From: Paramecium octaurelia
Lineage: Eukaryota; Ciliophora; Oligohymenophorea; Peniculida; Parameciidae
NCBI GenBank assembly: GCA_905182995.1
Contig: CAJJDP010000109.1
Location: forward strand, 248,001 to 312,000
DNA: 64,000 bases
Reading direction: 5' to 3'
The position numbers and the translations under genes are program-made. A model generated the notes under the pieces. That model was not told where the DNA came from, did not search any database, and worked only from the letters and a program-made list of their open reading frames with translations. Shown here in pieces: positions 47,901 to 59,457 of the stretch; position 1 is the first letter of the stretch, and every line of letters starts with the position of its first letter.

Positions 47901-50900
47901 ATAATAATGCAGCCGATTACTTCAAGGCACTTTCATAATACACATGCATAAAATTGTGTTAATATGTAACCTCTTCCATTATAACATCAATTTACCTGTC
48001 TGAAAGAATTGTTAATAGTGAAAAGGATTAAACTTAATTCAGCAATTATAGGAGATTTCCAAAAAATTGAATATCCCTTATGAATATTGACCCAATTAAT
48101 TGCTTTGATTTGCTTGATATTATCTCTATAATGGATTCATCAATAGTGGATTATTTAATAAATTTGCACTTTTCAATTATAATATCATCAAAACCAGTAA
48201 TTAAAATTAGTTGATTTTAGAGATTTGATCGTTACAACTAATTTATTGAAAATGAAACTTTTTACTCAACGACAGAATTTTAAAAATCTAACTCTTTAAT
48301 TTAAATATATTCGCTGTCGTAAATATTCAATATACGCACTTCTTGGTTATTAGTAACAAAGAAATTGTTTAAATCTAATTTTTTGCTATTTATGTTAAAT
48401 ATTTAGCTTTATTAATCTGAATTAAGCGATCTAAGGTTTAATTAAATCTGTACAAATGTAATAGAAATTTAAATTTTATTTGAATATGAATTTGAAAATA
48501 TGTGAAACAGATTGGTATTTTGAAGAACGTTTTTCTCAACTATGAGTTTAGATATCTAGCAATCAGTATTCTTATCATTTGTTACTTCAATTGTTTATAA
48601 AAATTAGGATCCAATAATTACATTTTCTTTAATTTTTATATCGTAAGCAGATAAACTATAACTAAATCCAAATATTATCGAAGCATCCATTCTATTAGAA
48701 TTGAAATTAATGTTGATCAAATCTATATGGATTATTTAAGAGCAAAAGAGTAAATATGAGTTGTGAAAATTATTATTTTAAATCCTTATGTTTTTTAGCT
48801 CGAATGTAGCTTCTTTTATGTAGTTGATATATAATGTAAAAAGAGAAGCATTTTAAAATACACATGAATCTAAAGTCAAATTTAGGATTTTTATGTTTTA
48901 TGAAATTTTAGAAAATTAAAATAATTATAAATCTATAAAAGTGCAATTTTCAAGAAAAAGAGAAGTAATAGTCATTTATCCTTCAAATTATGATAATTAT
49001 AAGTTAAACAAGGAAGAATTTTTAATGATTGTATTTTTAATTGAAAAATTTTAGATATTGATTGAGCCAAATTGGTATGCATAAAATACAGATGTAACAT
49101 TAAAGATGCTGCTATTCTCTATTGAACAATTGATAATTGTTAAATCAATATCATTATTGCTATTCAACATCTAAATATTCTCTTCCACTTATTCTAAAAA
49201 AATAAAACTGGAATTAATGAAAGTGAAATGATCATAATCTATTAGTCGGATTTTATTGGATAAAACAAAAAAGAATGGATTTACTGATATAAAATTGATA
49301 TTCATAGTTTTGAGTGCAAAAACTTCGTTTTTTAACGACGAAATAGATTAGAGCTGCCGCATTAAGTGGCAAAGTTCAAATTAAACTTCGAAGAATATGT
49401 TAAAAGTAAAAGTATTAATACCAATGTGGTTGTAATATTCTGGGTTGATTTAAAAGAAAGTTAAAGTATTAGGAAACCTATCGAAAAAGCAATTATTTAC
49501 ATTATATTCTAAATAAAATTCATTGTGACAGATGCCATCAAAACAATATTAAGCTTGCTTTATATAAGGATCATGGAAAATTAAAGGATCAGAAATAGGT
49601 AAAAGACACTATTATGTATATATAGAGTTTTCATCTGTAATTATGAACAATGGATTTATCGACTAATTACGTTAATATATATTAATTTTACCTAAATTTC
49701 TTCTTTAGAGCGATACGTACAAACTTAGCAAAGTCGAGGGCAAATAGGGCAGTAAAGACCTTATTAAATTTTAATGGGTCCATCCATATAATCAAGTTGA
49801 CACTCATCGCAAAAATATTATTCATCTTCATTTTTGCATTTTAAACATTACTAACCACATTTGTATGAAAAATCTTCTGTGTTCGAAAATTCCATCAAAT
49901 ATTTTGGATTGTAAGTCAATAAAAAGGCATAAACCTATAAACTTTGTAGCTCTCTTAGGTAATTAGAGCTAAATTCATCATTCATATAACATTAACTGTC
50001 CTGTAACACATATCCGATTTTGCATTCAATGCAAATAAGAATTTCTTAAAGATTTAACATGCATTTGGAACAGTTCACTATAAAACTATCACAATCATTA
50101 GTTACACGAGATACTTGAAAATCCTTCAAGCTTGATACTATACAATGTTCTTCTAAAGATTTTACATATGATGTTAAACAATACTGTATTCTTGGAGTTT
50201 ATTTTATGCATTTACCTAAAGAAAAATCAAAAATATAATCATTTTCACATAAAAGACAACCAACTAAGATAGATGTAATTTAATTTTCTATACTTTCTAT
50301 ATTATATAATTGAAGAGTACTATATTCTAAATTATCACCTAAATAATAATACTCAAAACAGTATAAGCAATTATTTATTGTGCATAACTTACACTCCCTT
50401 TTATTTGATGCATAATATGGAGGTTGACAAGATTAGTATAAAAGTGGTAATTCTTCCCTTGTACAAACTCCATTAATAAAGACTAAGTCATATTCACAAA
50501 TCAAACATATCATTTGATCTATTTCAATACCACATTGGACACAATATGGAATATAACAAAATGTACATTTTAAATCATCAATTTCTTCGATCTATGAAAA
50601 ACAAAAGTATTAGAAACCTTAAGATTTTATTTCAAACATCTGATAAACACCATTTGGATTTTGCAATTCTTAATCCTAATTTTTATTTACTTAATAGCAA
50701 AAGTCGCAATTTATTAAGTCAGATCCATCGTGATAATAGTAAAACATATTGAGAGATAATGAAGAGTGAATAGTAGAAGACGCTAGAGGAAAATATAAAA
50801 CGGTGAAACAATAGGAATATTAAGCCCAATCCTACGCTCTTTAGAAGCATTCAAAGCAAGTTATAAAATTAGTTTTTACAATAGAAGGACTAAAAATATT

Positions 50901-52467
50901 ATAAATATTATATCTACCATTTTATACAATCTCCTTCTAATTCGAAATAACCAGTTTTGCATTTTTGATAATTATCCACTAGAATATTTAACTTTAGATT
51001 TAAATCTAAATAAGTAATACATTTATTTTCATAATCTATTGTATCAACTGGACAAACGCATTGCTTAACTTCAGGAAGATATATTCTTTTTGACTCAAGT
51101 GAACAAGACAAGCAACGTGTCTTACCCGCACCATCACAGTCTAAACAACTCGAATGGCATTTTGTCATCCTTTAATCATCCCTGCAATTAACAAATTGAA
51201 AATTTCGTATTGCCATTTTCAAGTAATTCAATGAATTTGACAAAATATTACCATAAATTAATTTATATTAACAATTATGAAACTACACGACTTTAACTTA
51301 TGCTTCATAAGATTAGATATCATATTAATAATAATCATAAAACGTTATTTTAATATTGAGTTGATTATCTTTGAATTCTAAAAATAAATAATGCCATTAA
51401 GTAATAATATCTGTTTAAATCTAAAATTATGTCTCTATTTTTTAAGAATTATCCAAAATCTCGTTTGTCACGATAGGAAAATTAATATTATAGGTTGTAA
51501 TCACTATTTTTGATTAAAAAGGAGAAATCAAATAGAACAATTCAAATGTTGCCAAATTTTCAATAAAGAGTTGTGTTTATCCTTAATACGGTGTCATTTT
51601 CATAAATTAATAGGAAAGTTCTTGAGCATGTTAAAGAGCATTTACAATTTTTAACCATCCACTTAAAGCATAATAATCACAACTAGCATTTCCTGAAATA
51701 TATATCTTTGAATCAAGAGTAATTAAGTCATTGTCTTATATGATTACTTATTCATTATTTTGGCAATTGCATTAGATTAGATTCTCATATCCTTCAATTA
51801 TTTAGTTTTCAAAATCAAATGATATTGGGATTGATTATATTAAAGGTTCATAAATAACAATTTATCCTGGGAACAAAGAAAGGTACATTCCTTATTTCAC
51901 TTAATCAATTTACGAATTCATTACTTCCAAGCTCTCTCCAAAAGTTAATAATAGTTACTATTCTTTGAAAAGATCAATATTCTCTAATATTTGATTGAAA
52001 ATTTTGTTCTCTGATTCAATAATGATTAACTATAGCTTCTTTTATATAGGCCATGATATGAATTAAAATGAGTACCAAACATTTTCATATTTCATTGGAT
52101 CTACAAACTTCTCAAATTTTATTTATTCATCATCATCACTTACAAACTATATCATCTTGACAATTCTTTTAGTGGAATTGTCAAGGCAAACGTAATAAAT
52201 AAATTTTAAAGTCTGACTAGTATATTCCATCACATTAATTAATTAAAAGCAGTTACTTTGAAACATTCCAATTTGATTCTTAAAACTTTATATGTTTAAT
52301 GGGCTATATTTTGACCATATACCAAAAGTTAAGCAACTATCCTCAGATAATTCAGAATCATGAATTGTGAGGATTTTTTTAAAACTCAAATGATCCATGT
52401 AGAGTGTAGTGTTTGGGAAGGTATATTATGCTGTTTAGTATGTGCACAAAAAAATTACCAATATCAT
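43711..52467 (-). CDS. Giant LamG-like/Cys-rich/beta-helix membrane protein, about 2,880 aa
   Basis: Start ATG 52467: MILVIFLCTYQTAQYTF is a signal peptide. Order: an about 400-residue LamG-like region (SCLTFGIWSKYSPL; 52400-51190); Cys-rich repeats (CHSSCLDCDGAGKTRC onward, 51170-49700); a right-handed beta-helix of about 1,300 residues (49660-45700) with N/I/S-rich ladders and GGAL or GGGIYF turns; an EGF-like segment (FCQGGWGVGDVSCQLGHTG, then LCEVC); then about seven to nine hydrophobic spans and a basic tail. Introns: 50890-50917, 49663-49691, 45262-45286, 45126-45148, and a required 17-nt gap at 44763-44779. The frame runs into the N at 43710. Joined to the duplicate 3' end it gives 2,881 codons ending at 42480. 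The span region (IQGDVSLLYNTEDH, NEYTDNNYFWEQIKLLQKA, VKNKPY) matches a large ciliate family of unknown function. Surface sensing or adhesion is inferred. Confidence 0.82.
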
Positions 52468-54341
52468 GAATCTATATTAAATTTTTAATAAATTAGAAAA
52501 TTAATTATGGTACTTGATGATAGGTATTGTTCAAATCTTTAACATTATATTTGATAACTGTGGAGATCATTAAGATCAATTTTTGTTGCAAATATAATAT
52601 TATTTTAATATAATCGTAATTAATATTTTTATATTTATAGTATAAGTGCATTATCTAATTATTGTAATTTTTCAATTTTGAAAGTATAATTAAAATAAAT
52701 TTAGTAATTATTGAAATCGAATTTTAAATTTCTTTCTTAAAATACTATTAAAGAATCCTGAAATGCTGAGATAGAATATAAATGAATATCTATTTTCAGA
52801 TCTAATAAATTTAAATCTCTTCTTACACGCAATTAGAGATTTAATTTTTCATTTTATCATAAATTAGAGTTTGTATGTATGAAAGGAGTTCACTTAAATC
52901 TTGAGAGTTTTATTTTCAAGTATAATAGAAAGGAACATGGAAATTCAAATTTAGAAAACTCGTCCTAACATTAAATTGAGAATAGTATAATCAAAATTTC
53001 AGATTTAAGATTTAAGTTTACAAATCCATTCAATCAAATTAGAGTACAATAAATGGTTGGAGATTATAATAATAAAGAAACATATAAATTTACTCAAATT
53101 GATTTATATTGTATCTCAATAGTAATTTTATGTAATTTAAACATTCTTATATTGTTTTTTTCATTAAATTTCTGACAAATTTTATTTTCTTAGGATTTGG
53201 GTTTTTTTATGTTGAAACTTATAACTCTATTAGGCTTAGTTAGCAAATTCAAAAGATATGCATCATAAACATTCAATATATTAAATAAAAAATGTAAAAT
53301 TAGAAAATGATCAAAAGAATGATCACAAGTTTAAACGGAACCGATAAAAAAGGCTCTTAAGGAACCGAAAATTAGGAAAAGGACTAAAAGGATGAGAAAA
53401 TCCAAATAAATGAAAGTCATTTAAAAATGAATATATATACATAAATATATAGACATTCATGATTATTTTTATATCTACTAATTCAAAGATGCTAATAAAT
53501 CTGAAATTGAAATAAAAAAGTTACTTGATTGATTCAACAATTTATCTGAAATCCTAATCTTAAAAAGTTGTTAATAAGAGTCCTAATTGCACAATCAGAA
53601 TCTAAAACTCCGTATTTAATAGTCGGGAAGTATGAAGCATGTTTGAATATAAATAACTGATATTACAAAGGAAATATCAGATGTTTTCAAATTAAAATCT
53701 CTGAATTAATAAGCTTTAATTCTTTTATTCTTAAAAATAAAACATATTACATTTATTGATATTTGAAAGTATATACTATATGGTTCAGATTAATTTATTT
53801 ATAATTAAAACTAATTTATTGTATTTCCCTTTCCCAAATATAATGTATTAAATCTTGTTTTATAGAATATTATATTGAGATGGTTAAGAAGTTTAAAAAT
53901 TCTAAAATTAAATTTTAAACAAGTTTACAATTCGATAGGCATTGTATTTTTGTCATAATATCTTGGTCTTTTACGTGAATGTAGAAAAAGAATTTCAATA
54001 TGAACCAATCACCTATAAATACAATCATTTACTCTTTTAATTAACTAATTTTAGATGTGTATGCGGAGTAACTGTTTCTCAAATTTGAGTACTCTTTAGC
54101 ACTTCCTAGTTATTAATTTAAATAAAACTGTTCAAAAATGAATGCAAAAAAAGATTTAGAAATAAATTCTTTTAATGGAATAATTTTATTTTTAATGTGA
54201 ATTTTTAATTTGCAAACAAAACATAACATAAATTGATATTAATCGACAAATATCAATGTTTGATTTTAAAATATAGCATAAAATATATCTAATATTAAAA
54301 TCATCTATAAAATATTTAAATATATTATTTAAGTATTCTTG
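52468..54341. other. Gene-free stretch
   Basis: 1.9 kb of AT-rich DNA with no sustained frame. A short ATG-started run near 54138 (MNAKKDLEINSF) stops after 20 codons. No RNA gene or repeat recognised. It lies between divergent genes and so may hold two promoters. Confidence 0.45.
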
Positions 54342-55341
54342 ATGTAATCAAATAACACTCAATACTCATAAAAAGAACACAAGCATTGCTTAAAAGAGCA
54401 AAAGGTTGAAGAATTATATTAAGCAACCCTTGTAAACTCTAGTTATATTTTTTTTTATTAGATTAAGCTCAAAGAGTAATCGACTTAGGATGGCTTATAA
54501 ATAATAAATGATTTTTTACAACTTTTCCCTTCAAATGGCAAAGCATTAACGATAAGAGGTTATATTATTTTTCTATTTTAAGGTGAGCTATTCTTAAAAC
54601 AAAATTTAAATGATTATGCATTAAATGATTTAAATTAAGCTATTGAATTGGGGTCATTTAATGAAGTAACACTTTACAACAGAGGTAAAATGGTTTTAAT
54701 TAATTCAGCCACTGTATTTTAAAGAAAGAAAATGTTTAAGGAATCATAAGAGGATTGTGAAAAAGCGATTCAAATCAATCCTAATTATGGATTAGCTTAT
54801 ATGAGAATAGGTAAAGAGTTTAAAATATTTAGGCACGATAATGCTAGCAAAAGGATAATTTCATGAGGCTTTGAAATACTACAATAAGGCAATAGAAGTT
54901 GATGAAAGATGTTATTTTGCTTATATAGCCAACCTGATGAATAAAATATAAGTATTTAGATAATAATTAACAGAAAAATTGAGCAGGGAATTTCATTTTA
55001 TCAATATTTCAGAGGGAAAGATTTAAATAAAGCAGCATTTATATAATTTTTTCACGAAACCTCTTTGGTATTGATGGTAATACTTGTTTAGGTCAGCATT
55101 AAACAAAAAAAAAATTGAAAAAAGTAGTAATAAAGAGTTGATTTATTAATACCAGAATTCAATAAATTAGAAAAAATGTTCCTTAGACAATTAAGTTGTC
55201 TATAAACCAACACTATTAAAAGATATTCAGAATTTAGATGAAGTCAATATAATGGATTAAAAGAAACATTAATTTCAAGAGAAATATTAAACATTAAGCA
55301 GATTTAATCAAAAAAATCAGAAAGTACTTGCATTCAAATGA
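54342..55341 (+). CDS. TPR protein, 5' part well defined, 3' end uncertain
   Basis: ATG 54342 (MQSNNTQYSQKEHKHC). Introns 54432-54461 (30 nt), 54559-54582 (24 nt, AAG), 54685-54708 (24 nt, CAG) and 54811-54832 (22 nt). The spliced text contains at least three TPR units: a helix pair around GKALTIRGELFLKQNLNDYALNDLNQAIELG, YNRATVFQRKKMFKESQEDCEKAIQINP and GTIMLAKGQFHEALKYYNKAIEVD. Introns fall in the Gly codon at the unit boundary, as in the next gene. After YIANLMNKIQ a 35-nt intron can be drawn into GISFYQYFRGKDLNKAAF. The frame then slips at a ten-A run near 55108 and resumes as CSLDNQVVYKPTLLKDIQ to a TGA at 55339-55341. The 3' half may be broken or mis-sequenced. TPR proteins act as protein-binding scaffolds. 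Confidence 0.6.
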
Positions 55342-56080
55342 TTATTTGGAACTAATTAAAACTATAAACAATAAAAGAAATTTTAAATAAAAAATTATAA
55401 ACAAATACTTCGCTCTTGGGATATACTACTAAATCAGATTCTTGATTATTTAATTATGGACTTTAACTTTTTGAATATATTATTTGTCCGAATTAGTTGG
55501 AAGAATGTCCCAATTAAATCAGATCATTTTTAAAAATTGTGATTGAGGAGTTGTCATTTGCACTCCTTAAAAGTAATAAAATGAAGGAATGAAAGTACCT
55601 AGTAAAAAGAAAGTAATAATTAAATGAATTAATAATGTGCGTAAAGAAGAATTTAGTATTGATTTTGTTTTTTTTTAATGCAAATATCATATAATCATCA
55701 TCTTCTAAATTGGGTTAAGTTTATTCTTACTCAAGTTTTATAAATAATTGGTTCAAAAGATACTAAATATCAATACTATATTATTAAATATATCAGGTCA
55801 ATATGACGAATTGTTTTATTGATTAAACCTCAAAAATTTGCTGATTACTATTATATTTATAAACTTTTAAATGCGAGGTATTTTATGATTAGATGCATTT
55901 TACTTCTAGATTGGATAATTGTTAAGCAAAAACAAGTGATTGAGATAAAATTAGTGATGAATGAAGGTTTTTTCTTTACACATAATTTATATATTTAGTC
56001 AAAACAAATTCATTCATTTTATATGCTAATTTTTTAATAATAATCATTTATTGAAATTAAAATATTTATATTTTATTGAT
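55342..56080. other. Unassigned stretch between TPR genes
   Basis: Contains short open pieces (for example NDYLELIKTINNKRNFK near 55337) that could be decayed or mis-framed tail of the first TPR gene, or unrecognised 5' exons of the second. No start codon for the second gene could be fixed here. Confidence 0.35.
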
Positions 56081-58921
56081 CAGATTGGCTATATTAACAG
56101 AGGTACCTTTATATATATATTTAATAGGGGAACTATGCAATCAAATAGGCCAAAAATAATAGGCACTCGAGGATTATTCGAGTGCTATTTAAATTGATCC
56201 TGAAAATGCTGAATTTTATTATATCAGAGGTAATAAATTTATTATTTTGAATAGGAGTTTTAAATCATGATATGGGGAATTATGAATCGGCACTATTAGA
56301 TTATGATAAAGCCATAGAATTGGAACCCTTGGATCCCAAGTTTTATTTTCATAGAGGTAAATGATATTATAATAAAAAGGAATTCAAAATAATGATATGG
56401 GGAATTAAGAATAGGCACTCTTAGATTATAACTAGGTCCTTCTATTGGATCCTACTCATGCAAATACCTACTGTAACAGAGGTTATTTAAGAACTCTATA
56501 AATAGGAATTGTTCATAAAATGTTGGAAATAAAGAATAGGCAGTCTTTGATTTTAATAAAGCTATACAGTACAATCCTTCAAGTTCGAAGTTTTATTATA
56601 ATAGAGGTTAAAAATAAGTTATAATGAATAGGAGTTACTTATTATGAAATGAAAAATTATGTTGATGCACTTTTAGATTATGACAAGGCCATTGAATTAG
56701 ATGCAACAGATCCTAAAATTTATTATAACAGGGGTATTCAAATTGATTATAGAGGAAAGGAATTCTCTATTAAGATATAAGGAATCTGTAGCAGGCACTC
56801 CTAAATTATAACCAGGCAATTCATTTGGATCAAAGGAATCCAAAATTTTATTATAATAGAGGTAATTGTGATATTTTAGGATATAGGAAATTTATATAGC
56901 GATATGGGAAATAAGGAATAAGCACTCTTAGATTATGACAAAGTAATTCAATTAAATCCAAATGATGAGATAACAGAGGTGATCAACAAATTATTATGAA
57001 TAGGAATTCTGCATAAAGAGATGGGAAGTCAAGAAAAGGCACTTTTCGATTATAATCAAGCACTACTTTTAAATCCCATGGATGCTAAAACTTATATTAA
57101 CAGAGGTATCTTTATTTTAAGAAATAGGAATTCTAAATAATTTCTTGGGAAACAACTAACAGGCACTGTTTGATTATAACAAATCTATTGAATTGGACCC
57201 TTTAAATAATTTGGCTTATATTAACAGAGGTAAAAATGCTTATAAACAAGTAGGTATATTGTATGATGAATTGGGGAATAAAGAATTTGCACTTATAGAT
57301 TACAACAATGCAATTTATTTGGATTCAAAAAATGCTAAATTTTATTATAGAAGAGGTTATCAAAATTTGATATTTTGATTAGGAGTACTCTAAGATAGTT
57401 TGGGGAATAAAGAATAAGCACTTTTAGATTTGACAATGTCCATTCAATTGGATTCTAAGTAGACTCTTGCTTATATGAGCAGGGGTAAGATATCTAATTA
57501 TCTGAATAGGATCTATTTATTTTGAAATTGGAAATAAATAATTGGCGCTTGTTGATTACGGCATGGCCATTTAATTAGATCCATTGAAAGCGATTAATTT
57601 TTATAATAGAGGTAATAAATATAAGAGCCCTTTAGGTGTCTTATAGAATGAGATGGGAAATACTGAATAAGCAATCCTTGATTTCAGTATGGCTATTAAA
57701 TTGGATCCAAATGACCTAAGATCTTATTGTAATAGAGGTAATAAAATAAATATATCAAAAATAGGAGTAATATATATCAATACTGGTTAGTATGACTTAG
57801 GAATAAATGATTATCTTAGAGCAAATGATTTGTAACCAGAAAATCCTTTTATATTGCAAGTTTTAGAATAACTGCATTCTTTATAATAAAATTAACAAAA
57901 CAAAACAGAAGTGTCTCAGATTGCAACGTAATAGAATTAATCTGTAGAAATGAACTTATTCAATCAAGAACAAATCAAAGATATCTAAGAAATTTAATAT
58001 GATATTAAATTCTTAAAATTAGAAACTTCATCCTTAGCTTAACATTTATAAGATTAATCAATCTTAAAAAACATTTAGGAGAATGTAAGTTGGATTGAAA
58101 AAGAGCTATAAACATAATTATTGGATTAGAGGCAGGAAAAATAAGAAGAAATAAAATAGATTTAAGAAAAAATTATAAAACTGAGACAAGAATTGCTTTC
58201 ATTACATTAAATAATTTAATAATAAAAATTAAGAAATGCTTAATCATAATAGGGTAATGATCAAATATCTGAACTTTAAGAATTCGAAGAAGATTAAAAA
58301 ATATATTAGAAAGCAATCTTTTAGAATTCATATTATTATTTGGCAACTATGCAATAGATTTTTTCTGAAATTTATTTGGTGAATACAGACGGTATTATTG
58401 AGAGTAGAGCTTAAGAATATATGAAAATAGTTCAAAAAGTATATACGGATCAATCAACTGTTGAAGGAATTCCATTAGTGAATGAAAAAGCATTTGAACT
58501 TATCAATTAAGCTCTAGACTAAGATATTGAATATCATAAGGCGAATAGACTAGATGAAAGGTTGATTAGATTAAATAATATCTTAAAATTTTTAAATATT
58601 TTTAGTCACTTAGATTTAGAAAAAGAAGTAGAAATAGCATCCATTCAACTTGCAAAATTACAATAAAATGGCCGTAAAGAACATCAGAATCACCATTTCA
58701 ATTAATTTGTAGAGAAGCTATGCAAAATAGGACTTCATTTAGAAGAAAATAATCTCAATTGGAAAAATGGAACTTTAGATGCACTAGTCATTTTAAAATA
58801 TTTAGATTGTTCGCCATCAAAGATATTAGAAGCCCAGGATAAAAGATTGAAGGACATATTTGTAGAAGCTGTTTTGAGGAGTTAAATGCTCTAAGATAAA
58901 GGGTAATTATAGAATTAATGA
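56081..58921 (+). CDS. TPR-repeat protein with one exon per repeat and a coiled-coil C-terminus
   Basis: At least 14 TPR units of 34 residues run from 56128 to about 57840. The core pattern is G-I/V-L-x-x-x-M-G-N-x-E-x-A-L-L-D-Y-x-x-A-I-x-L-D-P-x-x-x-x-x-Y-Y-N-R. Each unit is its own exon of about 102 nt, split from the next by a 22-27-nt intron in phase 1 of the Gly after N-R. Examples: introns 56103-56127, 56230-56254, 56357-56379, 56482-56505, 56607-56631, 56734-56759. The last unit joins an about 340-residue C-terminal domain: coiled coil (QEKIIKLRQELLSLHQ) then a helical region ending LRSQMLQDKGQ. TGA 58919-58921. Two units appear broken: the one starting at 56506 has two extra bases, and the one ending near 56975 is shortened and out of phase. 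The 5' end is unresolved. A protein scaffold role is inferred from TPR. Confidence 0.75.
56128..57840 (+). repeat. Tandem exon-intron units, each encoding one TPR
   Basis: About 14 units of about 125-130 bp, each consisting of an about 102-nt exon and a 22-27-nt intron. Exon starts are GGA or GGT/GGG-type Gly after splicing, and exon ends read AACAGAG, AATAGAG or similar. Introns differ in sequence between units while exons are alike at protein level. The array seems to have grown by duplication of exon-plus-intron blocks. Confidence 0.85.
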
Positions 58922-59457
58922 GTATGATTATCTTTATAATATTATTAACTCATTCATAGTTAATTAAGAATAATAATAAGTACTAAATGGAAATACTATT
59001 ATATTATACTAAAGTTAATATAATTAAAAAAAATAAAGCTTCATATAAGACTAATATAGATTTGAAAAATTCTAAGATGACTTAAAAATGCATATTATCG
59101 CTATTATATATAATCAACTGCATTTTGAAAAAGTCAATATTCAAATTATCATTTTTACAATATAATTAGTTATGCTTGCACTTTATTTTTCCCTCCTTTA
59201 AGTAAAAATACATTCATAATAAAACAAAAGTATTTAATAAACTTCAAAATCATTCGTTATAGAATGACCAAAATTTTGATCAAATACTAGTATTTTTTAA
59301 ATTTGACTTATCAAACTATTTTATCTGTTTATTCATAATTTAATCATCCCTGCCCTTGAATAATATAACTCACTTAGAACATTTTTTCAGAAAAAATTGT
59401 AAACAAAATCTATACTTTGTAAAAATAATATAAAAAGAAATCAATAATTCAATAAAG
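58922..59457. other. Intergenic spacer
   Basis: AT-rich spacer between two same-strand genes. No frame or RNA recognised. Confidence 0.5.
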
